From UBA6055 sp965214085 (GTDB lineage Bacteria; Chloroflexota; Anaerolineae; Aggregatilineales; Phototrophicaceae), in assembly GCA_965214085.1 (NCBI GenBank), contig OZ243937.1, positions 992,001 through 1,056,000 of the forward strand: DNA of 64,000 nt. Reading direction: 5' to 3'. A program made the position numbers and the translations under genes. Of this stretch, positions 51,058 to 60,073 are shown one piece after another (within the stretch, counting starts at the first letter, position 1; every line of letters begins with the position of its first letter). Under the pieces are notes generated by a model. It did not search any database. It had not been told where the DNA came from and was given only the letters and a program-made list of their open reading frames with translations.

Positions 51058-52515
51058 TCAGCCCAAGTCGCCGATGTCAATCATGCCGGCGCCATAGACG
51101 CGGCCGGCTTCGATCACGAGGGGCGCGGCTGAATCAACCGTGGCAATCAAGTCGTAAGTCGTCGCGCCTGTGACGCGCACGGGCACGATCTCGCCAACCG
51201 GCAGCTCGCCCTCGACTAACACATAGCCATCGATTTCCGGCGCGTCGCGGTAGCTGCGGCCCAGGCTGATGACATCGCCGCTGTCTGCGCCGCTTTCGTC
51301 TTCGCCCGCGCCATGCCCTTCGACCAGGATGTCAAGCGTCTTGCCCACTAGCGCCTGATTCTTCTTCAGGCTGATGGCGCTCTGCAGTTGCATCAAGCGT
51401 TCGTAACGCTCCTGTTTGATGGCGTCATCGACCTGGCCGGGCAGCGCGGCGCTTGGCGTGCCTAGCTCGTAACTGTACTGAAAGGCGCCGACGCGGTCGA
51501 ACTCCAGGTCGCCTGCCATCTGCAGCAGTCCTTGGAATTCTTCTTCTGTTTCGCCGGGATACCCCACGATGAAGGTCGTGCGCACCGCCAGCTCGGGCAT
51601 GGCTTCGCGCAGCTTAGCGATTGTGTCGTAAACCCATTCGACTTTCGCCGGGCGTTTCATCCGCTTCAAGGTCTCGCGATGCCCGTGCTGCAGCGGGATA
51701 TCCAGATAGGGCAGAATCTGTTCATGCCGGGCCATGGTCTCGATGAGCCTCGGCGTCACGTAACCCGGGTAGGCATACATGATGCGCAGCCAGGGGATAT
51801 CCGGCGCCGCCGCAACAATGGCGTCCAGCAAATGCGCCAAGCCATCTTTCATGCCCAAATCGTAGCCGTAGTCGGTGCTGTCCTGCGCGATGAGCATGAC
51901 CTCGCGCACGCCCAAGGCTTGCAGGCGCGCGGCTTCCGCGGCGATTGACTCCAGCGGTCGGCTGACAGCTGTGCCCTTGATGCGCGGGATGGCGCAGAAG
52001 GCGCAGGGCCGCCGGCAGCCGTCGGCGATCTTGAGATAAGCTGACGCGCCTTGCATGCTCGCGCGCAGCACGCCGCGTTCATCCAGCCCCACCACCTTGG
52101 CTTCATCCGGCAGGTGATAAAGCGGGGCGGGGTGCTTTCGCTGACGCAGGCGCGTGATGAGGTCGAAAATGTCCATCCAGCGCCGCGTGCCGATGACGCC
52201 GTCCAGGCCAGGCGCCTCCTGCACCAGCGTATCGCCGTAGCGCTGCGACAGGCAGCCGGCCGCGATCACCATCTGGTCGCCGCGTTTCATCGCTACCAGT
52301 TCGCGCAGCGCTTCGACTGATTCCTCTTTGGCGGCGTTGATGAAGCCGCAGGTATTGACGATCAGCACCTCGGCGGCTTCGGGGTCGCCCACGCCGCGCA
52401 TGCCGCTCGTGTTAAGGATCTGCGCCATGCTCTCGCTGTCGACCGTGTTCTTGGCGCAGCCCAGGCTGAGCAGGTAGTACTTGTCATTGCGCGATTCGTC
52501 TTCGGCTTTAGTCAC
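51058..52515 (-). CDS. rimO: Ribosomal protein S12 methylthiotransferase RimO
   Basis: Radical-SAM methylthiotransferase that modifies S12 Asp88. 485 residues: UPF0004 domain (LSLGCAKNTVDSE, NTCGFINAAKEESVEAL, AAGCLSQRY), the radical SAM cluster CRRPCAFCAIPRIKG, and a C-terminal TRAM domain. GCAKNTVDSE and GFI distinguish RimO from MiaB. The GTG at 52515 follows GAAGGAGGG and overlaps the rodZ stop, so the two genes are coupled. Confidence 0.93.
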   Translation of the reverse strand: MTKAEDESRNDKYYLLSLGCAKNTVDSESMAQILNTSGMRGVGDPEAAEVLIVNTCGFINAAKEESVEALRELVAMKRGDQMVIAAGCLSQRYGDTLVQEAPGLDGVIGTRRWMDIFDLITRLRQRKHPAPLYHLPDEAKVVGLDERGVLRASMQGASAYLKIADGCRRPCAFCAIPRIKGTAVSRPLESIAAEAARLQALGVREVMLIAQDSTDYGYDLGMKDGLAHLLDAIVAAAPDIPWLRIMYAYPGYVTPRLIETMARHEQILPYLDIPLQHGHRETLKRMKRPAKVEWVYDTIAKLREAMPELAVRTTFIVGYPGETEEEFQGLLQMAGDLEFDRVGAFQYSYELGTPSAALPGQVDDAIKQERYERLMQLQSAISLKKNQALVGKTLDILVEGHGAGEDESGADSGDVISLGRSYRDAPEIDGYVLVEGELPVGEIVPVRVTGATTYDLIATVDSAAPLVIEAGRVYGAGMIDIGDLG

Positions 52516-53663
52516 GTTCCCTCCTTCGTCGGCGGCAGACCCGCCTGCGTTACCCGCGGCGGTAGAATCGCCGTCGGCTCCAGCTGCTCGGTCGCGGTTG
52601 GCGTCGCGCTGGGCAGGACGACGACCTCGGTCGGCAGCGGCGTCACAGTGGCTTGGGCTGTCGGCGGGTCAGTGGCGATGGGTGTCAGCGTTGGCGCCGG
52701 CGTCGCTTCGATTATCGGGGTCGGGGAGAGCTCGACCTGCTGCACAGCCGCCTGCTCGACCGTGGCTATGACAAGGGTCGCCGTTGGCGTTTCGCTGGCA
52801 AGGTCGCTGGCGGGCCCCAAGCTCACGACCGCCGTATCCGCCGTGAAGCGGATGTCCACCCGCTGGCCGCGCTCGCCGATCGGACCCTGCCGCTGCCCAT
52901 TCCAGATCAGGTCGAGAGCCAGGGCGTTGCTCGCCGAAAGCAGCACGTCGCTATCCGCGCTGTACTCGAGCAGAGTTTCGGCCGCGGCGATGCCGACATA
53001 GACTTCCGCGCCGTCTACTACCAGGCTGAGCCAACTGCGCTGTGTCAACAGCAGGCTGACCAATATGCCGTTGCCGGAATACTGCGTTCGATTCACGGCG
53101 AATGCGGCTGTCGGCTCTGGCGCATCAGTAGCGGGTGACGCCGCCGTAGCCGATGGCGAACTCTCCGGCGCTTCGGTTGCTGTTTCCGGCTCAGCGCCCA
53201 ACTCGGCGCCGCCGACCAGCTCCAATGTCACGAAGACGATCACGGCGATGGCAGCCGCAGAGAGCAGCAGCAGAAAGAGAGCGCGCAATACGCCGCGGCA
53301 TCCCGACGAGCGCCGCTCCACCAGCTCGATCTCTTGCAATGGCTGCGTCGAACTGAAGGGTTCTTCAATGGGTACAGGACGGCGCCTGCGACCGCGCCGG
53401 CTGCGGCGGCCCTTCTCTTGCGCCAGGCGCATCTGGTCGTATAGCAGCAGGACATGGTCTTCATCCTGTTCCAGATAGCGGGCGTAGATACGCAGCAGCC
53501 CGCGAATCTGTATCTCGGGCACACCCCGTACTTCGAATTCGCCCGCCTCAAACGATTCCAGGATCGGCTGCCGGATCCGCAGCTTGGCAACCACATCCTC
53601 GATTTCGATTTCTTTGGCTTCGCGCGCTTCCCGCAGATATTGCCCGAGCGAGTAGGCGTCCAT
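52512..53663 (-). CDS. RodZ-like helix-turn-helix membrane protein
   Basis: 383 residues with the RodZ architecture. A cytoplasmic HTH_25 domain (LGQYLREAREAKEIEIEDVVAKLRIRQPILESFEAGEF) is followed by a basic linker and one transmembrane helix (about 125-150). The periplasmic DUF4115-like domain (about 195-290) is NRTQYSGNGILVSLLLTQRSWLSLVVDGAEVYVG. A long Thr/Pro-rich tail extends from about 310 to the end. RodZ links MreB to the elongasome. A GAGG lies 8 bp upstream of the ATG. Confidence 0.85.
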   Translation of the reverse strand: MDAYSLGQYLREAREAKEIEIEDVVAKLRIRQPILESFEAGEFEVRGVPEIQIRGLLRIYARYLEQDEDHVLLLYDQMRLAQEKGRRSRRGRRRRPVPIEEPFSSTQPLQEIELVERRSSGCRGVLRALFLLLLSAAAIAVIVFVTLELVGGAELGAEPETATEAPESSPSATAASPATDAPEPTAAFAVNRTQYSGNGILVSLLLTQRSWLSLVVDGAEVYVGIAAAETLLEYSADSDVLLSASNALALDLIWNGQRQGPIGERGQRVDIRFTADTAVVSLGPASDLASETPTATLVIATVEQAAVQQVELSPTPIIEATPAPTLTPIATDPPTAQATVTPLPTEVVVLPSATPTATEQLEPTAILPPRVTQAGLPPTKEGT

Positions 53664-53679
53664 CTATGGCCTCAATGAA

Positions 53680-53722
53680 ATAACCCCGCCCGTTCAGTAT
53701 AACCTGAATCCAGCGGGGTTAT
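53680..53722. terminator. Terminator-like inverted repeat between rplI and rodZ
   Basis: ATAACCCCGC (53680-53689) pairs with GCGGGGTTAT (53713-53722), and the loop contains a second small hairpin (TTCAG...CTGAA). There is no long U-run, so termination strength is uncertain. It separates the rplI transcript from rodZ-rimO. The loop reads GTTATACT on the minus strand, a possible -10 for rodZ. Confidence 0.5.
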
Positions 53723-53769
53723 GAATTTGTGAGTCGTGTAATGAACCGCGGACCTTGGCTCAGGCTGAT

Positions 53770-54405
53770 TTATTCGGCTACGGGTTCCGCATCCAATTCC
53801 GAGACGGCTTCGGCAGTCGCTTCGTCCCCGTCCTCGGTCTCCGCTGCAGCGTCATCATCCTCAGCTTCAGCCGGGCCCGCATAACGGAAGCCCTCGGACA
53901 TGATGTCTTCGGCGCTGACCCGCTCGCCGCGTTCACGAGCCGCCAGGAATTCCGGCAATTCGTCTTCCGGCACGATTGTGATCGTGAGCGACGGCGACAG
54001 CTCATTGCCCAGGCGGACAGCCACTTGATGCGTCCCGACTTCACGCAAGGACTGCTGGCTGATGCGCCGCCGGTTGATGTCCACGCTGGTGACGCGGTCC
54101 AACTCGTCGGCGATTTCCTGCGTCGTTACCGAGCCGAACAGCTTGCCGGTCGAGGCCGCGCGCCGGCCGAAGATCAGCTCGACGCCGTCGATCTGGCGCG
54201 CCAGGTCGTTTAACATGTTGTTGTATTGCGCTTTCCGCGCCTCGACATTCTCGCGCACGGTTTCGGTCTGCCGCAGGGCTGAATGCGTGGCTTGCATCGC
54301 CATCTTGCGCGGGATCAAGTAGTTCCGGGCGAATCCATCCGCCACCTTTACCACCTCGCCGGCGACGCCATGTTTGTACAAGTCTTGGAGCAAAATAACT
54401 TGCAT
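53770..54405 (-). CDS. rplI: 50S ribosomal protein L9 with acidic C-terminal extension
   Basis: The N-terminal rRNA-binding domain MQVILLQDLYKHGVAGEVVKVADGFARNYLIPRKMAMQA is textbook L9. The C-terminal domain ends with VRLGNELSPSLTITIVPE. Bacterial L9 is about 150 residues; this one has 211. The extra 55-60 residues are strongly acidic (AEAEDDDAAAETEDGDEATAEAVSELDAEPVAE). It stands alone rather than with rpsF/rpsR. Confidence 0.93.
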   Translation of the reverse strand: MQVILLQDLYKHGVAGEVVKVADGFARNYLIPRKMAMQATHSALRQTETVRENVEARKAQYNNMLNDLARQIDGVELIFGRRAASTGKLFGSVTTQEIADELDRVTSVDINRRRISQQSLREVGTHQVAVRLGNELSPSLTITIVPEDELPEFLAARERGERVSAEDIMSEGFRYAGPAEAEDDDAAAETEDGDEATAEAVSELDAEPVAE

Positions 54406-54538
54406 CTGTCTATCCTAACCACTTCCGCTGCAACTGCGTCTCGCAGAGCGTCTTCTATCGACTGAACCCGTATATTATAAGGATGTCGGCGGCGCTGCCA
54501 AGTGGCAATCCTGCGCCGCTGCGGGAGCGGGCGGGAAT

Positions 54539-56176
54539 ATGGGCGCCAATCAAGCGCTGGACAATCGCCAGATAATCGAAAAGGCGCTGATCGTACTCGT
54601 CGGCTTCCTGGCCAGCGGCTTGCTCGGCCTGGTCCGCATCGCAGTCGTCGGCGCGCAATTCGGCACCGGCGCCGCCAACGATACCTTTGCCGCCGCCCAA
54701 CAATTGCCGGAGTCTGTCTTTGTGCTGGTCGCGGGTGGCGCGCTGGGCTCATCGTTCATCCCGGTATTCGCCCGGGTTCGCGAGCGTGACCTCGACCAGG
54801 CCTGGCGCCTGGCCAGCGCGGTCATGACGCTGTCCGCCGCGACCGCCGCGCTATTCGGGCTGTTGGCAGCTGGGCTCGCGCCGCTCCTGGTCAGCCATTT
54901 GCTCTACGTCGATCGCCCGCCGGAGCAGCAGCAGCTCATGGTGGAGATGGTGCGCCTGATGATGATTACGCCGATCATTTTCAGCATCAGCGGCTTGATC
55001 ATGGGCATATTGCAAGCCTACGCCGCCTTCTGGCTGCCGGCCATCGCCATCAGCATGAACAATATCGGCATCATCATCGGCGCGCTTGGCATCGCGCCCG
55101 CGCTGCCGGCGCATCCTGGGGTCGGCCAGGTCGGCGATCTTAACGTCATGGGCTTGGCTTACGGCGCTGTATTGAGCGCTGTCCTCCACCTGCTGGTGCA
55201 GCTGCCCGGCTTGTACAAGATCCGCGCGCGTTTGCGCATCCTGCTGTCGCTGCGCATCCCGGGACTTGTCGACGTCATCCGCCTGATGGGGCCGCGCGTC
55301 TTTGGCTTAGCCGTGGTGCAGCTGAACTTCTACGTCAATATCCGCTTCGCCAGCGCCATGGTCGATGGCAGTGTGGTCGCCATTCGCTATGCCTTCATGC
55401 TCTGCTTTTTTGTGCTGGGCATGATCGGCCAGAGCCAGGCTTCGGCGGTGTTTCCCACTTTGGCGGCGCTGCGAGCGCAGGGCGACTATGCCGGCTTCAA
55501 AGACCGACTGGCGCGGGCCATGCGCAATGTGCTCTACCTGGCTTTTCCCGCCTCGGCGCTTCTCATCGTGCTGGGCGAGCCTTTGGTCGGCTTCTTGCAG
55601 CGCGGCGCCTGGACCGCCGAAAGCACTCAAGCCGTGGCTTGGGCGCTGAGCTTCTACGCCATCGGCATCGCCGGCTTTGCCCTGCTCGAAGTCCTGTCGC
55701 GCGCCTTCTATGCCTTGGAAGACACCTGGACGCCGGTCATCGCCGGCAGCGCCGCCATGCTCAGCAATATCGTACTCAACTTGATTTTCATCCAATTCAT
55801 CGGCGATCCCGAAAGTTTGGCTCGCGGGGCTTTCGCTGGTCTGGCGCTGGCCAACGCCCTGACCACCATTGTTGAAGCGCTGGCGCTCTGGTGGCTCTTG
55901 CGGCGGCGCCTGGCCGAACAGGGCGTCACTGCGGATATTCACGACCGCGCCGTTCTGGTCAGCGCGGGCGGCAGTTTGCTGCTCTCGCTGGTGATGGCTG
56001 GCGTCCTCGTCATACTCAGGAGCGCTCTGCCGGCCGATGGCGCGCTGCTGGCGCTGAGCGGCTGCCTCGTCGCCGCGCTGATCTTCTTCGGTGGCGGCTA
56101 CTGGTTCAACATAAGTGAGACGCGTTATCTTCTCGCGCCATTGCTGCGGCGAGCGCAGAAGCGGGCAGCGCGCTAA
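54539..56176 (+). CDS. murJ: Lipid II flippase MurJ
   Basis: 545-residue MATE-like MOP flippase that moves lipid II across the membrane for peptidoglycan synthesis. It has an RIAVVGAQFGTGAANDTFAAAQQLPESVFVLVAGGALGSSFIPVFAR start block, as in MurJ, and about 14 hydrophobic segments. The motif FYALEDTWTPV is the conserved C-terminal-half signature. A weak GGGAAT precedes the ATG. Confidence 0.92.
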   Translation: MGANQALDNRQIIEKALIVLVGFLASGLLGLVRIAVVGAQFGTGAANDTFAAAQQLPESVFVLVAGGALGSSFIPVFARVRERDLDQAWRLASAVMTLSAATAALFGLLAAGLAPLLVSHLLYVDRPPEQQQLMVEMVRLMMITPIIFSISGLIMGILQAYAAFWLPAIAISMNNIGIIIGALGIAPALPAHPGVGQVGDLNVMGLAYGAVLSAVLHLLVQLPGLYKIRARLRILLSLRIPGLVDVIRLMGPRVFGLAVVQLNFYVNIRFASAMVDGSVVAIRYAFMLCFFVLGMIGQSQASAVFPTLAALRAQGDYAGFKDRLARAMRNVLYLAFPASALLIVLGEPLVGFLQRGAWTAESTQAVAWALSFYAIGIAGFALLEVLSRAFYALEDTWTPVIAGSAAMLSNIVLNLIFIQFIGDPESLARGAFAGLALANALTTIVEALALWWLLRRRLAEQGVTADIHDRAVLVSAGGSLLLSLVMAGVLVILRSALPADGALLALSGCLVAALIFFGGGYWFNISETRYLLAPLLRRAQKRAAR

Positions 56177-56199
56177 GAAAGGTCTAGGGGAGACAGAAT

Positions 56200-56934
56200 A
56201 TGAGCAAGCAGTTGGAATCCAAAATCGCGGTCATCACCGGCGCCGGGCGCGGCATCGGGCGTGGCATCGCTATCGGTTTCGCCGAACAGGGCGCCAAAGT
56301 CGTCTGCGCCGCCCGCAGCCAATCTCAGCTAGACGAAACTGTTCAGACAATTCAGGACTCAGGCGGCATTGCCACAGCCCTAAGCTGCGATGTCACCCGC
56401 CCGGGCGATGTGCGGGACTTGTATGCCGAGGCCCGCGCGCGTTACGGGCCCGTCGATATTGTCATTGCCAACGCCGGCGGCAACTTCGAGCGCCGATCCG
56501 TCGAAGACAGCGACATCGACAGCTGGGAAAAGACCTTGCGCGTCAATTTGCTGGGCGTCTATTACACCTGCAAATTCGCCATCCCCGATCTCAAAATCAA
56601 GGGCGGTCATATCCTCATAACCGGCTCGGGCATGGGGCACCGCGACGGCGGCGCCGGCTCGGCTTACAGCGCATCCAAAGCCGCGGTCTGGATGCTGGCG
56701 CGCAATCTGGCGACCGAACTGCGCGATTACGGCATCTGCGTCAACGAATTGATTCCGGGTCTGGTCGATACCGACATCTTGACCGCGGACGAGCGTCCGG
56801 CCGATTCCGCGCTCAGCCTGGAGTGGTTCAAGCAGCCGGCCGATGTGCTGCCGCTGGCGCTCTTCCTGGCAACGCAGCCCCTGACTGGTCCAACGGGCCA
56901 GAGCTTTAGCTTGATGCGGCGCGACTCGCAGTAG
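56200..56934 (+). CDS. SDR-family oxidoreductase
   Basis: 244-residue classical short-chain dehydrogenase. It has cofactor motif TGAGRGIGRGIA, NAGGN, the catalytic Ser in ITGSGMG and Tyr-x3-Lys in AYSASKAAV, and a C-terminal GQSFSLMRR. Arg38-like residue in AARSQSQ suggests NADP(H). Substrate unknown. AGGGGAGA stands 6 bp before the ATG, and it follows murJ by 23 bp. Confidence 0.88.
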   Translation: MSKQLESKIAVITGAGRGIGRGIAIGFAEQGAKVVCAARSQSQLDETVQTIQDSGGIATALSCDVTRPGDVRDLYAEARARYGPVDIVIANAGGNFERRSVEDSDIDSWEKTLRVNLLGVYYTCKFAIPDLKIKGGHILITGSGMGHRDGGAGSAYSASKAAVWMLARNLATELRDYGICVNELIPGLVDTDILTADERPADSALSLEWFKQPADVLPLALFLATQPLTGPTGQSFSLMRRDSQ

Positions 56935-56936
56935 CG

Positions 56937-58178
56937 CTAGCTTGTCAACTTGACAAAAACCGCCTTGAGGTATTCGGCCTCGGCGAAGGCGATGGGATGA
57001 TCCAGCGCGTGCGAAGTCTTCTCCAGCACTTCAAGATCATAACCCGCCACCGTTGCCGAGCGCATCACCAGCTGATAGAACATATCCGCGTTGATGCGGC
57101 TGGAGCAGGAGGCCATCATCAGCACCCCGTCCTTCGTCAGCAGGCGCAGCGCCATCTCGGCCAATCGCCGGTAAGCCAGCACCGCATTGCGCATGTTGGC
57201 GCGGCTGTTGGCGAAAGCCGGCGGATCCACGATGACCAGGTTGAATTTGCGCTTGGCGGCGATCAACTGGCGCATGCCCTCGAAGGCATCCGCGGCGATG
57301 ACATCCACCTTGTCAATCGAAAAGCCGTTATTCTCGACGTTGAGCTTCAATGTCTCCAGCGCCGGTTCGCTGACATCTATGGCGGTCACCGAGCGCGCGC
57401 CGCCGGCCAGGGCATAGACCGAAAAGCCGCCCGAATACGCAAAGACATCCAGGACACGCCGCCCTTTCGCCAATTCGCGCGCCTTGCTGCGGTTGTCCCG
57501 CTGGTCGAAGAAGAAACCGGTTTTGTGCCCTTTGATGACATCCGCCTGAAACAGCAAGCCGTTTTCCACAAATTCTACTTGCCCGGAAGGGTTGTCGCCG
57601 ATCAGCTGCTGGCCGTCGCGCAAGCCAAACAGCCGGGCGACATTGAGCCGGTCCGATTGCAGCGCGCGGCTCAATCGCAGCACGAGATCGTCAAAAATGA
57701 CCGTCTCTTGCAGCGCCAGAATCAGCGCTTTGAGATGCGGAATCCAGGCTGAGGTATACAGCTTGAGGACCAGCGTACTGCCGTAGCGGTCGATGATTAG
57801 CGCGGGGAAGCCGTCGCTCTCCCCGTAGACGAGGCGGAAGCCGGTCGTTTCCGCGCTGATTAGCGGCTGTCGCTTGGCTTGCGCCACCCGCAGCTTGTCA
57901 GCGAAAAAACCCTGGTTGATGCGCATCGGCTGCAGCGCTTGCAAGACCTTGATGCGTATGGGCGACAGCGGGTCATAGAGCCCCACCGCCAGAAAGTTAT
58001 TGTCTGCCCGGTCGTAGATGACCGCCAGATCTCCGCCGTTGCCCAGGTGGCTCTGCTTGACGATTGACTCTTCAAAGACCCAGGGATGGCCCTGACGCAC
58101 GGCGCGCTCGGCGGCGCTCTTCACCCGCACCGAGATATTCTTTTCAGCCCTCTGCGGCAGTTGGTCCAGGTCAATCAT
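56937..58178 (-). CDS. Class I rRNA methyltransferase, RlmI/RlmK-like
   Basis: 413 residues: an N-terminal PUA domain (VKSAAERAVRQGHPWVFEESI), a central RlmI-type domain (FRLVYGESDGFPALIIDRYG) and a Rossmann methyltransferase domain. That domain has VLDVFAYSGGFSVYALAGGA and the catalytic-region motif VIVDPPAFANSR. RlmI makes m5C1962 in 23S rRNA. The exact target in this organism is not proven. It is convergent with the SDR gene (2 bp apart). Confidence 0.9.
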   Translation of the reverse strand: MIDLDQLPQRAEKNISVRVKSAAERAVRQGHPWVFEESIVKQSHLGNGGDLAVIYDRADNNFLAVGLYDPLSPIRIKVLQALQPMRINQGFFADKLRVAQAKRQPLISAETTGFRLVYGESDGFPALIIDRYGSTLVLKLYTSAWIPHLKALILALQETVIFDDLVLRLSRALQSDRLNVARLFGLRDGQQLIGDNPSGQVEFVENGLLFQADVIKGHKTGFFFDQRDNRSKARELAKGRRVLDVFAYSGGFSVYALAGGARSVTAIDVSEPALETLKLNVENNGFSIDKVDVIAADAFEGMRQLIAAKRKFNLVIVDPPAFANSRANMRNAVLAYRRLAEMALRLLTKDGVLMMASCSSRINADMFYQLVMRSATVAGYDLEVLEKTSHALDHPIAFAEAEYLKAVFVKLTS

Positions 58179-58217
58179 TCGTGTCGCTTTCGCGGGCTGC
58201 CCGCGTCAAAGGCGCGG

Positions 58218-58412
58218 CTAGGCATCGTCCACCAGCTTTATCTTGAGCTCGGCTTGTTCCAGCAGCGCCTGACAATGCGCCGACAGCCGCTGTCCCCGCT
58301 CATAGTATTTGACCGATTCTTCCAGGGGCAGTTCGCCGCTTTCCATGCGCGCCACCAGCGCTTCCAACTCCTGGTAGGCCGCTTCGTAGCTGAGATTCGT
58401 CAAATCTTCCAT
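58218..58412 (-). CDS. xseB: Exodeoxyribonuclease VII small subunit
   Basis: 64 residues with the XseB signature SYEAAYQELEALVARMESGELPLEESVKYYERGQRL, forming the helical hairpin that binds XseA. The ATG at 58412 overlaps the xseA stop by one base (TGATG); a TTG just upstream is unnecessary. Confidence 0.93.
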   Translation of the reverse strand: MEDLTNLSYEAAYQELEALVARMESGELPLEESVKYYERGQRLSAHCQALLEQAELKIKLVDDA

Positions 58413-59602
58413 CAATCGTCGACCCTCACACCAATCCGGTCCTTGGCTAATTGTACGTTCAAGCGCTGATTCCTGCTGACTTGCGCGGACCCACGGATGA
58501 CTGCGCCGGTTTCGTCGCGAACCAGCGCATACCCGCGCGCCAAAATATTACGCGGATTGGCCGCTTCCAGCGCTTTTGAAGTATGCAGCAGCCGCTCGCT
58601 CATTTGTTGCAACTGCAATCGCTGCGCACGCGCCAGTTGGTCGCGCTTATCACCGATGCGGCGCTGTGCCAGTTGCACGGTTTTCAGCGGCGTGATGAAG
58701 CGCAGCGCGCTCTGCAGCCGGCGTAAATCCCGCTCTCTTTCAGCCAGCGAATCGACCATCGAGCTTGTCAATCCGCTCCGCAGCCGGTCAATGTCGAGCA
58801 GCAGGTCGTCGCGATTGGGCGTTGCCAATTCGGCCGCTGCTGATGGCGTGGGCGCGCGAAGATCCGCCACGAAGTCCACGATGGTGAAGTCGATCTCGTG
58901 GCCGATGCCGCTGATGACCGGAATGCGACTGGCGGCCAGCGCCCGCGCCACCCCCTCGTCATTGAAGCACCACAGATCCTCCAGCGATCCGCCGCCGCGA
59001 GCCACAATGATGACATCGACATCGGTGCTGCGATTGAGCCGCTCCAAGGCTCGTACGATCTGGGCCGGCGCCTCCGCCCCTTGCACCAGTGTGGGGCTGA
59101 GTACAACCTCGGCCAGCGGAAAGCGCCGCCTCAAGACATTTTTTATGTCCTGCCAGGCGGCTGCTGTGGACGAGCTAACCACGCCAATCTGCGCTGGAAA
59201 GACGGGTATCGGCCGCTTGCGACCCGCATCGAACAAGCCCTCGGCATCGAGCTTGGCTTTCAGCGTCTCGAATCTCAGGTACAAGTCGCCCAAGCCGCCC
59301 ACCGCTTCGATTTGATCGGCATAGAGCTGATACTCGCCGCGGGATTCATATACGCCTACGCGGCCATGTACCAGAATCTCATCGCCGGCTTGAACATCGG
59401 CGCGGACGCCACGCGCTGCCCCGCGGAACATCACGCAGCGCAACTGCGCGCCGCTGTCTTTGACCGTGAAATACCAGTGACCGGAACGCGCCTTGGTCAG
59501 GTTCGATACTTCGCCGCGCACCCAGATATCATCAAGGATTTCATCGACTTCAAAGAGGTCGCGAATGTAACGCGTGAGCTCTTGCACTGAATAAGTTTGC
59601 AT
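58412..59602 (-). CDS. xseA: Exodeoxyribonuclease VII large subunit
   Basis: 397-residue catalytic subunit of exonuclease VII, which degrades single-stranded DNA from both ends. It has the N-terminal OB fold (IWVRGEVSNLTKARSGHWYFTVKDSGAQLRCVMF) and catalytic core GVVSSSTAAAWQDI, ARGGGSLEDLWCFNDE, VISGIGHEIDFTIVDFVADLRAPTPSAAAE. The start at 59602 (MQTYSVQELTRYI) follows AGGAACT; the longer frame is not supported. Confidence 0.94.
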   Translation of the reverse strand: MQTYSVQELTRYIRDLFEVDEILDDIWVRGEVSNLTKARSGHWYFTVKDSGAQLRCVMFRGAARGVRADVQAGDEILVHGRVGVYESRGEYQLYADQIEAVGGLGDLYLRFETLKAKLDAEGLFDAGRKRPIPVFPAQIGVVSSSTAAAWQDIKNVLRRRFPLAEVVLSPTLVQGAEAPAQIVRALERLNRSTDVDVIIVARGGGSLEDLWCFNDEGVARALAASRIPVISGIGHEIDFTIVDFVADLRAPTPSAAAELATPNRDDLLLDIDRLRSGLTSSMVDSLAERERDLRRLQSALRFITPLKTVQLAQRRIGDKRDQLARAQRLQLQQMSERLLHTSKALEAANPRNILARGYALVRDETGAVIRGSAQVSRNQRLNVQLAKDRIGVRVDD

Positions 59603-59680
59603 ATAGTTCCTGTTGTGGCAAGCAATCTCGACAGTTACAATTATCGCAGATTTCACAATTTAGGCGAATGAGGATTGAAG

Positions 59681-59971
59681 ATGGCGTTTCTCAACCAGAA
59701 CCAACGCAAAGCGCTGCTGGATGAGCTGAGCAGTATGAAACTCTGGCGCGCCAAATTCAAGCTGCGTCTGATGGACCCCAAGTGCCGGCTGCGGTATTTG
59801 CGCAATGTACAGCAATCCGGCGAGTGGCATACCAGCTACATACTCGAGACTTTGGGGACGCAGGTGACGCTGGTCGAAGTCAACCACGCCGCCAATGACC
59901 AATATCGCAACCAGCAGAACTTCGAATTCGTCAACGTCATCGTCGAGCCGACGCCCGAAAACAGCAGCTAA
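59681..59971 (+). CDS. Conserved-looking hypothetical protein, 96 residues
   Basis: Not assigned to a family. MAFLNQNQRKALLDELSSMKLWRAKFKLRLMDPKCRLRYLRNVQ is basic and helical, and the second half (SYILETLGTQVTLVEVNH...FEFVNVIVEP) looks like beta strands. A GAGGA 7 bp upstream supports the ATG at 59681. No signal or membrane segment. It is divergent from xseA. Confidence 0.65.
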   Translation: MAFLNQNQRKALLDELSSMKLWRAKFKLRLMDPKCRLRYLRNVQQSGEWHTSYILETLGTQVTLVEVNHAANDQYRNQQNFEFVNVIVEPTPENSS

Positions 59972-60073
59972 GCGAACTCTGCGTATTCAATGCTACCGAA
60001 CCTGCACAGTCGCCACACAGAGCGTCCCCTCTATCTATGGATGCAGGGGCTGAGGGCGAGGGTCTGATCCGCG

